From JAFCUW01 sp049897565 (GTDB lineage Bacteria > Pseudomonadota > Gammaproteobacteria > Burkholderiales > Burkholderiaceae_D), in assembly GCF_049897565.1 (NCBI RefSeq), contig NZ_JAFCWM010000001.1:248001-312000 (forward strand): a DNA stretch of 64,000 nucleotides, given 5' to 3'. Positions 46,107 through 54,926 of this stretch are shown here, piece by piece. The notes beneath the pieces are model-generated. The model searched no databases. It saw nothing but the letters and a program-made list of their open reading frames with translations, and was not told the DNA's origin. The translations under genes were made by a program, and so were the position numbers. The stretch's first letter is position 1; the number at the start of each line of letters is the position of its first letter.

Positions 46107-46182
46107 AAAAGCTGGTGTCAGGTCTGACATTCGGACATTTTCAGAGAGAAATGTCCGAATGTCAGACCTGACACCAGCTTTT
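46107..46182. repeat. 34-bp perfect inverted repeat between convergent tssG and the KS-like gene
   Basis: Arms 46107-46140 and 46149-46182 are exact reverse complements, loop 8 bases (TCAGAGAG). The ends AAAA/TTTT could make it a bidirectional terminator for the convergent genes, but the stem is far longer than usual. The arms contain GTCAGGTCTGAC and a repeated GACATTC-GGACATT pattern, and share the GTCTGAC core with hairpins at 2154 and 56277. Confidence 0.9.
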
Positions 46183-46191
46183 GGAGGGCGA

Positions 46192-47571
46192 TCAGGCGCG
46201 CCGCACCAGCAGCGCGCAGCGGTAGTGGCTGTCCGAATTGCTCAGGCACAGAACCTCGCCGCCGTTGGCGAGCGCGTCGTGGCCGGCCAGCGCCAGTGCC
46301 GCCACCGGGCCGACCGCGCCCACGGTGCCGCAGCAGGCGCCCACGCTCATCATCTGCGTTGCCAGCTCCAGATGGGGCAGCAGCGCGCTGGCCACGCCCA
46401 TCAGCTCGCCGACGCGGGTCGGGCGCAGGTCGGCGTCGGCGCATATGGCGGTGATGGCGGTGGGCTCGGTCTTGCTCTCCTGCAGCGCATGACGGCTCAG
46501 GCAACTCAGCATCTCGGTATTGATGTTGCCGGGTGCATCGGCCGACCCCGGACGCTGGCCGTCACAGGCGCCTTGCAGCGCCGCCACGCCATCGAGCCCG
46601 AGCAACGGCGCCTGGACGGCGTCGGCCAGCAGCAGGCCGGCCGCGCCTTCGCCCGGCACCTGGCCGCGCGGCGTGCGCCCGGAGAACAGGACGCGCCGCT
46701 CGCTCCAGTCGCGCACGCTGTCTTCGCCGATGTAGGAGTCGCACGCCACCAGCATCGTCAGGCTGGTGGAGCGCGCCAGGACGTCCACCAGCGAAAAGGC
46801 GGCCTCTTCGCCTGCAGCGAGCTGCAAGCGCTGCGCCGGCCAGCCTTGCTGCTCGACCAGGTGCAGGAACCAGTCGGCGGCGGCCTGGCGCTGGGGCAGT
46901 GGCCAGCCGGATGGCAACACCGGGCGCAGTTGCAGCAGCGGCAAGGCGACGGCGGCGCGTTCGGACGGGCCGGCCGCCAGGTAGTCGGGCAGCAGCGGGT
47001 GCATCAGCGCGTGCTCGGTCAGGTCGGCCACCACCGCGCCGCCCAGCGACAAGGCGCGCCATTGCTCGTCGCTGAAACTCAGTTCGGCCATGCCGCGCAA
47101 CGCCAGCCACGGCGTCATCACCTCGCGCGCGGAGGGATCGTCGGCCGATTCGATGCGCCCGCTAAGTACCGGATAGCCGGCGTCATCGGTCAGCTCGATG
47201 TCCAGTTCGCACGGCGCCGCGTTCGACAACAGCGACTCGGCCAGTTCCTCGAGCGATTCGCCACCGCGCAGCCGGACCGCACCGGCGGCGATGGCGGGCA
47301 GGACGGCGCGCGGGGCGCTGGTGTCGGCGGCGGCGGGCTGCGCAATCGGCGCCGCGGTCTGGCGCGCGCGCATCGCGTTGTTGCCCAGCCACAGCGCCAG
47401 CAAGATCGCCACCGGCAGACCCAGCAGCAGTTGGCCGATCGCCATTTCTGACGGCGTCGCGCCGGACGAGCGCCAGTAGAATACCGATGCCGTCCAGCAG
47501 GTGGCGAAGACGGCAACGGCAAGCAGGCTGTTGCCTACCCAGGACGGCGCGGAGCGTAACGGATTTTCCAT
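46192..47571 (-). CDS. Membrane-anchored ketoacyl-synthase-like protein of the T6SS locus
   Basis: 459 residues from ATG 47571, 2 bases after the PAAR stop. Two hydrophobic segments (about 14-30 and 43-62) precede a linker, then a thiolase-like fold: ADWFLHLVEQQGWP, SLTMLVACDSYIGEDSV, GQVPGEGAAGLLLADAV and VGACCGTVGAVGPVAALALA. The overall pattern is of beta-ketoacyl synthases, but no canonical catalytic Cys plus His-His triad (NGHGT, for example) can be placed. Similar uncharacterised genes accompany PAAR in T6SS clusters of Burkholderiales, from memory. Function unknown. Confidence 0.78.
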   Translation of the reverse strand: MENPLRSAPSWVGNSLLAVAVFATCWTASVFYWRSSGATPSEMAIGQLLLGLPVAILLALWLGNNAMRARQTAAPIAQPAAADTSAPRAVLPAIAAGAVRLRGGESLEELAESLLSNAAPCELDIELTDDAGYPVLSGRIESADDPSAREVMTPWLALRGMAELSFSDEQWRALSLGGAVVADLTEHALMHPLLPDYLAAGPSERAAVALPLLQLRPVLPSGWPLPQRQAAADWFLHLVEQQGWPAQRLQLAAGEEAAFSLVDVLARSTSLTMLVACDSYIGEDSVRDWSERRVLFSGRTPRGQVPGEGAAGLLLADAVQAPLLGLDGVAALQGACDGQRPGSADAPGNINTEMLSCLSRHALQESKTEPTAITAICADADLRPTRVGELMGVASALLPHLELATQMMSVGACCGTVGAVGPVAALALAGHDALANGGEVLCLSNSDSHYRCALLVRRA

Positions 47572-47573
47572 GG

Positions 47574-47843
47574 CTAGATGAGGTCCTTGGTGGCTTGCTG
47601 GCTGGCGATCAATGTGGCGCCGCAAGTGGTCAGGTCGCCGTGGCGGGCCACCGGCTTGCCGTCGACAATCAGGGTGGCGTCGCCGGCGGCGATCGGGTTG
47701 GTGCCGTGGCCGGGCAGCGGGCAGGCGGTCTTGTCGCCCATGCGCGCCACGGCAATATCGCCCGAGGTGGTGGTCGGCGATGCTTCGATGACGGAACCGC
47801 CGTGGGAAGTCTTGTCGCCTAAGCGAATGAATGCACCTGGCAT
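47574..47843 (-). CDS. T6SS PAAR spike-tip protein
   Basis: 89 residues from ATG 47843. PAAR features: IRLGDKTSHGGSVIEASP, VARMGDKTACPLPGHG, IAAGDATLIVDGKPVARHGDLTTCGATLIAS with His and Cys zinc ligands. It caps VgrG. A longer frame from 47885 lacks family support. Operon with the KS-like gene. Confidence 0.93.
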   Translation of the reverse strand: MPGAFIRLGDKTSHGGSVIEASPTTTSGDIAVARMGDKTACPLPGHGTNPIAAGDATLIVDGKPVARHGDLTTCGATLIASQQATKDLI

Positions 47844-47955
47844 GGCCGGCTCCGATGAAGTTTCCGACCGGGAATGGTCGAACATCGCTTATCGTAGCCG
47901 TCTCATCTCGCGCGGACTTGAAGATGAGCAATAACTTGGCGCGGCGTCGCCGCCG

Positions 47956-48603
47956 TTAGATACGCGCTGTCAGGCGGTTCAGTTCTTGCAGGAAACGGTC
48001 GCGCGCCAGCCCCGGCGGCCATGGCTCCCATGCCTGGCCGCCGTACACTTCGGCCAGCGGATCGCAGGTCAGCGGCGGCACCGTGATCTTTAGTGTGTGC
48101 AACACCTCGTGCGCCGACCATCCGACCACGTGCACCGCTTCGCTGGCGGCGGCGAGCCGGTCGGCGCGCTTGTGGATGGCGTGCTCTTCGGGCGTCCAGG
48201 CCGGCAGGCCATAGCGCAGGAACACCGCGCGGTCGAGCCGGCTTGTGAGGTCGCGAAAACCGTCGCCCAGAAACGGCTTGAGCACCGAGATGCAGTCGAA
48301 GCCGAGCAGCCCTTCCTCGGCGTCGTGCAGCAGCTCGCGCAGTTCGGCCAGCGGCGCCAGCGACGTGGCCGAGGCGGCGCGCCGCAGCAGCATCACCGTG
48401 ATCGAGTGTTGCGCCACCGACAGCGGCAGCGGCCATGCCGAGTGCCCGCCCCAGCGGTAGGTACGCGCCAGGCCGAGCGCCAGGTCTTCGTCCTCCCAGT
48501 CGTCCGGGCTTGGGTCGAGCAGGTCGAGTCGCTTGCCCGAAGGCATGCGCACCCAAGCGCGGGTGTGGGCGGGGGACCCGGGGGCGTTTGGCAGGCTGGT
48601 CAT
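47956..48603 (-). CDS. HD-domain phosphohydrolase (YfbR-like)
   Basis: 215 residues. HD superfamily metal ligands: VAQHSITV (His), ELLHDAEEGLLGFDCISVLKPF (His-Asp) and the downstream Asp in HKRADRLAAASE. The arrangement resembles 5'-nucleotidase YfbR and other nucleotide-related HD hydrolases. Own gene, divergent from glpD. Substrate uncertain. Confidence 0.85.
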   Translation of the reverse strand: MTSLPNAPGSPAHTRAWVRMPSGKRLDLLDPSPDDWEDEDLALGLARTYRWGGHSAWPLPLSVAQHSITVMLLRRAASATSLAPLAELRELLHDAEEGLLGFDCISVLKPFLGDGFRDLTSRLDRAVFLRYGLPAWTPEEHAIHKRADRLAAASEAVHVVGWSAHEVLHTLKITVPPLTCDPLAEVYGGQAWEPWPPGLARDRFLQELNRLTARI

Positions 48604-48766
48604 GGCGTAATTTTACACAGTGCCGGGCGCGGCGCGATTGGCGGCGCGAATTGATCCGCAACGCACCGGCCTTTTGCGAAAGCTCGGCGTTGGCCCGGAA
48701 GAATGTCATCACGCACGCCGCTTTTTGGACCACAATGACAGGCGTCGCGGCTAACTGGAGTGGCCG

Positions 48767-50308
48767 ATGGGGGAAACGATGGAACGGATCGATTGCGATG
48801 TGCTGGTCGTTGGCGGCGGCATCAACGGCGCCGGCATTGCGCGCGACGCCGCAGGGCGCGCTCTGCGCGTGGTGCTGTGCGAAAAAGACGACCTGGCCGC
48901 GCATACTTCATCGGCCTCCAGCAAGCTCATTCACGGCGGGCTGCGCTACCTCGAACATCGCCAATTTGGCTTGGTGCGCAAGGCGCTGATCGAGCGCGAA
49001 CTGCTGCTGCGCAGCGCGCCGCACATCATGTGGCCGCTGCGCTTCGTCATGCCGCACGACGCCCACCAGCGCCCCGCGCTGCTGATTCGCGCCGGCCTGT
49101 TTCTCTACGACCGGCTGGCGCGACGCGAATTTTTGCCGGCATCGCGCGGCGTCACGCTGGCACGCCACGCGGCCGGTCAGGTCATCAAGGGCGAGTTCAC
49201 GCGCGGCTTCGAATACTCCGACGGCTGGGTCGACGATGCCCGCCTGGTCGTGCTGGCCGCGCTCGACGCGCGCGAGCGCGGCGCCACGGTGCTGACCCAG
49301 ACCCTGTGCAGCGGCCTGCAGCGCCATCGGCTGCACTGGAGCGCGACCTTGACGGCGATCGACGGGCGCAAGACGCAAGTCAGCGCGCGCTGCCTGGTCA
49401 ACGCGACCGGGCCGTGGTCCGACCGCTTCATGCAGGACGCCACCGGCGCCGCGCCAGGCCAGCATCTGCGACTGGTCAAGGGCAGCCACATCGTCGTGCG
49501 CCGCCTGTTCCACCACGCGTACGCCTACATCTTTCAGCATCCGGACGGGCGCATCGTGTTCGCCATTCCGTACGAGCGCGAGTTCACCCTGATCGGCACC
49601 ACCGACCTCGAATATACCGGCAGCGTCGATGACGTGGCGATCAGCGCGGGGGAGGTCAAGTACCTGTGCCAGCTGGCCAATCACTACTTCCGCCAGCAGA
49701 TCAGCGCCGCCGACGTGGTGTGGTCGTACTCGGGCGTGCGGCCGCTGGTGGAAGACGCCGGCGCCAGCGCGCAGTCGGCCAGCCGCGATTTTCGCCTGGC
49801 GCACGACAGCAGCGGCGCGCCGATGCTGACCGTCCAGGGCGGCAAGATCACCACCTTTCGCAAGCTGGCCGAGGAAGCGGTCGACTGGATCGGGCCCTTG
49901 CTGGGCAACCGCAGCGCCGGCTGGACCGCGCGCGCCTGCCTGCCCGGCGGCGATTTGTTCGGCGAGCGGCCGTCGAACCGCGGCGTGCTCGAATTCGACC
50001 AGTGGGCAGCGGCCATGCAGCAGCGCTACGGCTGGCTGTCGCCGGCGCTTGTGCGGCGCTACGCCCGCGCCTACGGCACCCGCATCAAGACGATGCTCGA
50101 CGGCTGCCGCAGCCTGGCCGACCTGGGCCCGGAAATCGTGCCAGGCCTGTACGCCGTCGAAGCCGATTACCTGATCACGCACGAGTGGGCGTGCAGCGCA
50201 GCCGATATCCTGTGGCGCCGTTCGAAGCTGGGACTGCACCTGCCGTCGGGCAGTGCGGAAAAACTCGATGCCTGGATCGCCGGGCGCAAGGCCGACGCGC
50301 CGGACTAA
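48767..50308 (+). CDS. glpD: Glycerol-3-phosphate dehydrogenase (aerobic, FAD)
   Basis: 513 residues. FAD motif DVLVVGGGINGAGIARDAAGR (about 10-30), SSASSKLIHGGLRYLEH (substrate/FAD contact) and the C-terminal TVQGGKITTFRKLAEEAVDW agree with GlpD, which oxidises sn-glycerol-3-phosphate and passes electrons to ubiquinone. ATG 48767 or 48779 can start it. No glpK or glpF is adjacent. Its stop abuts the convergent yceI-like gene. Confidence 0.95.
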   Translation: MGETMERIDCDVLVVGGGINGAGIARDAAGRALRVVLCEKDDLAAHTSSASSKLIHGGLRYLEHRQFGLVRKALIERELLLRSAPHIMWPLRFVMPHDAHQRPALLIRAGLFLYDRLARREFLPASRGVTLARHAAGQVIKGEFTRGFEYSDGWVDDARLVVLAALDARERGATVLTQTLCSGLQRHRLHWSATLTAIDGRKTQVSARCLVNATGPWSDRFMQDATGAAPGQHLRLVKGSHIVVRRLFHHAYAYIFQHPDGRIVFAIPYEREFTLIGTTDLEYTGSVDDVAISAGEVKYLCQLANHYFRQQISAADVVWSYSGVRPLVEDAGASAQSASRDFRLAHDSSGAPMLTVQGGKITTFRKLAEEAVDWIGPLLGNRSAGWTARACLPGGDLFGERPSNRGVLEFDQWAAAMQQRYGWLSPALVRRYARAYGTRIKTMLDGCRSLADLGPEIVPGLYAVEADYLITHEWACSAADILWRRSKLGLHLPSGSAEKLDAWIAGRKADAPD

Positions 50309-50965
50309 CTAGCGCGCCACGATGCGGTAGCGCAGTTCCAGCGCGTCGTGCACCGTCAGCGCGCCGCCCATCACCGACATCGGCACGATGCCGAAATCGC
50401 TCTGGCGCAACCGCAGCGTGCCGCTGGCGGTAACGGCGCCATGGCGCTGTTCTATCAGCGCTGCGGCGTCGACCGTGCGCGTCACGCCGTGCAGCGTGAT
50501 CGCCAACCGCACAGGCTTTCCGTCGGCTGCGTCGGCGCGCAGCGCCACCACCGGAAAGCGTTCGGCGTCGAGAACCCTGGCCAGCATGTTCGCGCGGGTG
50601 CTTTCGATCGCCGCCGCCGACGGCGTGGTATCTAGCCCGGCTTCCTTGCGCAGCGCCGCCTCGTCCACGCTCATCTGGTCGAGCCGGAAGCTGAAGTCGG
50701 CTCGCCCGGCCGCCGGCGCGACGAAGCCGGTCACGCCGCGGCTGGCCACCACGTGATCGTGGCCGAGGCGCGCCAGGGGGCCGCCGCGCCGCACCGTGAC
50801 GGCAATGAGCGACTGCGCCGGATCGATCGCCAGCACCGTCGTGCCTGCCGCTGCGGCGGCGCGATACCAGGACGCTGCGTTGTCGGCGGCCGCCGGCGGC
50901 GCCACCGGTGCGCGCGCGCACCCTGCAAGCAGGACGGCCAGCAGCAGCGGGCGCGTCGGCTTCAT
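50309..50965 (-). CDS. YceI-like lipoprotein
   Basis: 218 residues. Lipobox LLAGC at about residues 12-16 gives a lipid-anchored protein. The C-terminal region from LDPAQS-like IDPAQSLIAVTVRRGGPLARLGHDHVV is the YceI fold (isoprenoid/quinone-binding lipocalin-like). It starts one base after the aminopeptidase stop, so it is coupled to it. Ligand unknown. Confidence 0.85.
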   Translation of the reverse strand: MKPTRPLLLAVLLAGCARAPVAPPAAADNAASWYRAAAAAGTTVLAIDPAQSLIAVTVRRGGPLARLGHDHVVASRGVTGFVAPAAGRADFSFRLDQMSVDEAALRKEAGLDTTPSAAAIESTRANMLARVLDAERFPVVALRADAADGKPVRLAITLHGVTRTVDAAALIEQRHGAVTASGTLRLRQSDFGIVPMSVMGGALTVHDALELRYRIVAR

Positions 50966-50966
50966 G

Positions 50967-53618
50967 CTACTTCGCATTGGCCGATACCCACGCGTCGATC
51001 GCGGGCAGGCGTTCAGCGCGTACCTTGACGCGGTCTCGAATGTCGGCAATCGCGGTGTCGGCGTCGCGCCTTGAACCGGCGGCGAGATTGGCGCCCGCAT
51101 AGGCCTCAAGCTTTGCGATGGTCGCCGGGTTGGACGAGCCGGCCGCCAGGCGCGGGAAAAAGCGGCTGCGCGACGTCGCGTCGACCCGCTCGTTCACCTT
51201 GGCGATGTTCGCCAGCGCAAAGTCGAACGCCAGGTCAGGATGGCGCTGCGATACCTGCGCCAGCATCGCCGCGCTGTTGGTCACGCCAGGTTCGTCCGTC
51301 ATCGCCAGGTCCATCGCTCGCCGCGCCAGCACCGGGTCGGCGGGCGCGGCGAGCAGCTCGTACAGGCTGTCCTTGATCATCGGCGACTTCTCGGCCTTCG
51401 CGGCGCGGTGCAGCTCTTCCCACGCGGCGCTGTCGGCACGCGTTGCCACCACCACCAGCACGGTCTTGCGCAGCGCGGCCGGCAATGCCTGCGGGTCGGA
51501 AGCCTGCGCCGCGTAGCGCCGGCGTGCCTCGGCGATCGTGGCGGCGTCGCCAAGTTCGCTGAGCGTCTGGATCAGCCCCGTGCGCAAGGTGGCGACGGTG
51601 GCGTTTTCGCCGGCGCGGGCATCCCAGCCTACTTGCTTCATGACCGGCGCCAGGCGCCCGAGCGCATACGTGTCGAAACGCTGCTGGCGCTGGCGCTCGC
51701 CGGCGTAATGATCGTGGATGGTGCGGAATACGTCGGCGACCTTGCCCCACACCTGGGGATCGGCGCCGAGGGTGGCGGCGTTGGCCAGCGCGAGGAAGTC
51801 GGACGCCGGCTGCAGCCCTGCCAGGCCGAGCGACCAGCTGTCGGCCAGCAGGCCCATTTGATCGATCGGCGCCAAGCTGCCAAAACCGGCGGCGAGCGCG
51901 CCGAAATGCTTCGGCGCGTACAGCGTACGATAGTAGCCGCTCTGGCCGGCGTTGACGATGACCGCGCCGCAGCCAGGCACGCTGACGCTCGCCTTGCCGT
52001 TCGAGACCAGCGTGCGCACCTGGCGGCTGGTGCCGGCCGCCTGCAGCGTCACCGGCACGCGCCAGCGCAGCGGCTTCTTGTCGGGCAGGTCGCGGCTAAA
52101 TTCGGACTGGGTCAGTTCGACGCGCGTGCTGCTGCCGACGCAGTCGGCGCTCGCCACGCGGATCAGCGGCACGCCCGGCTGCAGCGTGAAGTCGTGGGCG
52201 ATCGCGATGACCGGCTTGCCGGCGGCCCGTTCGACCTGGCGCCACAGGTCGCCCGACACCGTGTTCTTGTAGGCGTGTTCGCGCATGTACGCGCGCACGC
52301 CGTTGCGCCAGGCCTGCTCGCCGACGTAGTTCTCCATCATGCGGATCACCGACTCGCCTTTCAGGTAAGTGATGTCGTCGAACGCCTGGCTGGCCTGTTC
52401 GACCGTCTCCACGTGCTGCACGACCGGGTGGGTGGTGGCGACCGAATCGCGTTCCATCGCCTGCTCGCGCACGCCGACCGCATTGAGCCTGGTATTCCAT
52501 TCCGGATGCAGGCGCTCCGACATGCGGCTTTCCATCCACGAGGCGAAGCCCTCGTTGAGCCACAGGTCGTCCCACCACTGCATCGTCACCAGGTTGCCGA
52601 ACCACTGGTGCGCCATCTCGTGGGCGGCGGTGACGAACACGATCTGCTTGTCGCCCTGCGTCGAAATCGCCGGGTCGAGCAGGATGGCGTATTCGAACGT
52701 GAAGATCGCACCCCAGTTTTCCATCGCGCTGAAGAACTGGCTGCGGCCGGGCGCGGCGATGTTGTCCAGTTTGGGCAGCGGGTAGTGCACGCCGAAGTAG
52801 CGGTTGTACTCGACCAGCAGCGACTTGGACGCGTCGAGTGCGAACGCGGCTTGCGCGGCGCGGCCTTTCGGCGTGACCACGCCCAGTTCGGTGCCGTCCA
52901 CTTTCGTCGTCACGCGGTCGAATTCGCCCAGTCCGAAGAACAGCAGGTAGGTCGACATCTTCGGCGTCTGGGCGAACCTGACCAGGCTGCGACCGTCGGC
53001 CAGCGCCGTCGTTTTCGCCACCGGCATATTACTGACCGCCATCTGGCCGGCGGGGATCGCCGCTTCCAGCGTGAAACTCGCCTTGTAGGCCGGCTCGTCC
53101 CAGGAAGGAATCATGCGCCGCGCGTCCGAGTTCTCGAACTGCGTGTAGAGCGCGCGCTTCTTGCCGTCGGCGCTGTCGTAATCGAGCGAGAACAATCCAA
53201 CCGCTTGCTGGCCGATCAGGCCCGTGTAGTCGAGCGCGAGGCGGTAGCGGCCCGGCGCGATCGGCCTGGCGAAGCGGAAGGTGGCCGTCTGCGCGTCGGC
53301 GTCGACGCTGGTCGTCGCCGTCATCGGGGCGCCGCCGGCGCCGGCGGCCAACGTGACGCGGCGGAACGCCAGGTCGGCGGCGTTAAGCGTGATCGAGTCG
53401 GTCGGCGTCAGCACGTCGAGCGTGATGGTGACCTTGGCTTCGAAGGTGGAGCGCGCCGCGTCGGGCGTGATCGACACATCGTAATGTGCAGGGCGCGCAC
53501 TGCGCGGCAGCTGGGTGGTCGCTTGCGCGGCGGGTGCGGCGGCCGGTGCGGCCATGACCGGTTGGATTGCCAGGCCCGCCAGGGCGAGTACGGCTGCTGA
53601 AATCAGGGTGCGATGCAT
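50967..53618 (-). CDS. M1-family zinc aminopeptidase (exported)
   Basis: 883 residues from ATG 53618 (MHRTLISAAVLALAGLAIQP gives a signal peptide to about residue 23). The gluzincin motif HEMAHQWFGN (His333, Glu334, His337) and NEGFASW (Glu356) bind zinc, and the exopeptidase motif is SAMENWG in place of GAMEN. It releases N-terminal amino acids, probably in the periplasm or outside. ERAP-like C-terminal helical domain present. Upstream frame to 54260 is not used. Confidence 0.95.
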   Translation of the reverse strand: MHRTLISAAVLALAGLAIQPVMAAPAAAPAAQATTQLPRSARPAHYDVSITPDAARSTFEAKVTITLDVLTPTDSITLNAADLAFRRVTLAAGAGGAPMTATTSVDADAQTATFRFARPIAPGRYRLALDYTGLIGQQAVGLFSLDYDSADGKKRALYTQFENSDARRMIPSWDEPAYKASFTLEAAIPAGQMAVSNMPVAKTTALADGRSLVRFAQTPKMSTYLLFFGLGEFDRVTTKVDGTELGVVTPKGRAAQAAFALDASKSLLVEYNRYFGVHYPLPKLDNIAAPGRSQFFSAMENWGAIFTFEYAILLDPAISTQGDKQIVFVTAAHEMAHQWFGNLVTMQWWDDLWLNEGFASWMESRMSERLHPEWNTRLNAVGVREQAMERDSVATTHPVVQHVETVEQASQAFDDITYLKGESVIRMMENYVGEQAWRNGVRAYMREHAYKNTVSGDLWRQVERAAGKPVIAIAHDFTLQPGVPLIRVASADCVGSSTRVELTQSEFSRDLPDKKPLRWRVPVTLQAAGTSRQVRTLVSNGKASVSVPGCGAVIVNAGQSGYYRTLYAPKHFGALAAGFGSLAPIDQMGLLADSWSLGLAGLQPASDFLALANAATLGADPQVWGKVADVFRTIHDHYAGERQRQQRFDTYALGRLAPVMKQVGWDARAGENATVATLRTGLIQTLSELGDAATIAEARRRYAAQASDPQALPAALRKTVLVVVATRADSAAWEELHRAAKAEKSPMIKDSLYELLAAPADPVLARRAMDLAMTDEPGVTNSAAMLAQVSQRHPDLAFDFALANIAKVNERVDATSRSRFFPRLAAGSSNPATIAKLEAYAGANLAAGSRRDADTAIADIRDRVKVRAERLPAIDAWVSANAK

Positions 53619-53743
53619 GAAAACCTTTTGTAATGACGCGGCGTGACGAACCGCGCGACGAGGGTGATCAGGCAATCTAAAGCGAAAGCGGCACTCTGTC
53701 AACGCGCGGCGTCCCGCGCGCTGATACGCCGAATCTGGCGGCG

Positions 53744-54889
53744 CTAGCGCGCAGTCCAGTTCTGCCAGTTTGCATCGGCCAGCTCGAACTCGTGGCGCAA
53801 CGCCTGCTGCATGGCGAGAACGTCCGTCGGGGTGGCCGGGCGTGCGGCGCCATGAGCGCCGTGCGGCTGATTTTGCGGCTGGGGATCGAACCCCTGGCTG
53901 CGTACTTCCTGGCTCGCCACCCCCAGCTCGCGCGCACGCGTGAGCACCTCGACGGTGACGGCCGCCTGACGATTCCAGATCTGCGCGGCGGTGCCGATCG
54001 GGATCAGCGCGCCGCCGAGTCCAAGGTCGGTGGCATACGAGCCGCGCGTGCCGCTCCAGCGCATGGTGCCGGAGCGCGTCAGCAAATCGGCCAGCCTCGC
54101 GGCCATGACGACACCCGAATCGTCCCAATTCTGCAGGTGCGGACGATCCGCGACCGGGCCGCGGAATGCGCCCACCTCGCCGCTGGTGCCGACCGCACGC
54201 AGCGCTTCCCAGAACAGCATCGCCTGATCGCAGCGATGGGCATCGAGGCGATGCAGCCACGAGGTCTCGTTTTCGATGACGCCGCCATCGCGGTTCAGCC
54301 AGCGCAAGCCGGCAAAGCCAAGATCGACCGCCATGCCGAAATTGTGGTTGCTCTCGCCCGGGCCTGCATTGGTCACGCCGCGGCCGCTCGCGAGCAGCTC
54401 ATACTGCGTCTGAAAATCACGCCGGTCGCCCTTCGGACAGACATTGATGGCGATGCTGTGCAGAGCGTGCATGCGGTTGATGCAAGCGATGACCTTGACG
54501 CGGAAGCCGGCAGTGAACGTATCCGCATTGGCGGCGGCGATGTTCCTCTGCAGTTGGGCGTTCGGCGCCGCGACGTACACAGTCGTGCCCAGCACCCGCA
54601 TATCTGAAAAATCGCGGTCAACATTTTCGAGCAGCTTGGTCCAGGTGGCGTCGCCAGGCCTGACCAGCCCTGCCGCCACGGCCGGATTGGGCGGCGCCAA
54701 TTCATGGTCCGCTTGAAAAGCGCGGATCGCCCCCTTGGTGATGGGGCCGCAGATGCCGTCACAGGACGACAGGTAAGGCGCCGCAGGCGTGGGCCGCCGC
54801 GCCGTTTTTAACAGGATTGCCTGCAGCAGCGCGACATCGCTGGCCGCGTTGGTACCGCTATCGCCGACCGAGGCGCGAATCGTTTGCAT
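53744..54889 (-). CDS. M15-type peptidoglycan peptidase with N-terminal peptidoglycan-binding domain
   Basis: 381 residues from ATG 54889, with AAGGAGG 6 bases upstream. The N-terminal domain (about 18-85; SSCDGICGPITKGAIRAFQADHEL) is PG-binding-1-like. The catalytic domain has GESNHNFGMAVDLGF (S-x-H-x-x-G-x-A-x-D zinc ligands) and DRPHLQNW (third ligand), as in VanY/M15 D,D-peptidases. A Pro/Gln-rich tail follows. It has no signal peptide, so it needs another export route (T6SS, holin, lysis). The upstream secreted gene may be a partner. Confidence 0.83.
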   Translation of the reverse strand: MQTIRASVGDSGTNAASDVALLQAILLKTARRPTPAAPYLSSCDGICGPITKGAIRAFQADHELAPPNPAVAAGLVRPGDATWTKLLENVDRDFSDMRVLGTTVYVAAPNAQLQRNIAAANADTFTAGFRVKVIACINRMHALHSIAINVCPKGDRRDFQTQYELLASGRGVTNAGPGESNHNFGMAVDLGFAGLRWLNRDGGVIENETSWLHRLDAHRCDQAMLFWEALRAVGTSGEVGAFRGPVADRPHLQNWDDSGVVMAARLADLLTRSGTMRWSGTRGSYATDLGLGGALIPIGTAAQIWNRQAAVTVEVLTRARELGVASQEVRSQGFDPQPQNQPHGAHGAARPATPTDVLAMQQALRHEFELADANWQNWTAR

Positions 54890-54926
54890 GGTGAACCTCC
54901 TTCAAAGAGAGTAAATCCCAGACTTT

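Noticed and set aside
46107..46182. Long hairpin considered as the end of a transposon
   Set aside because: No transposase or target duplication beside it; a solitary palindrome between convergent genes fits a REP-like element or terminator better.
51240..53600. 786-codon plus-strand frame
   Set aside because: Antisense to the M1 aminopeptidase, which has intact HEXXH and downstream Glu.
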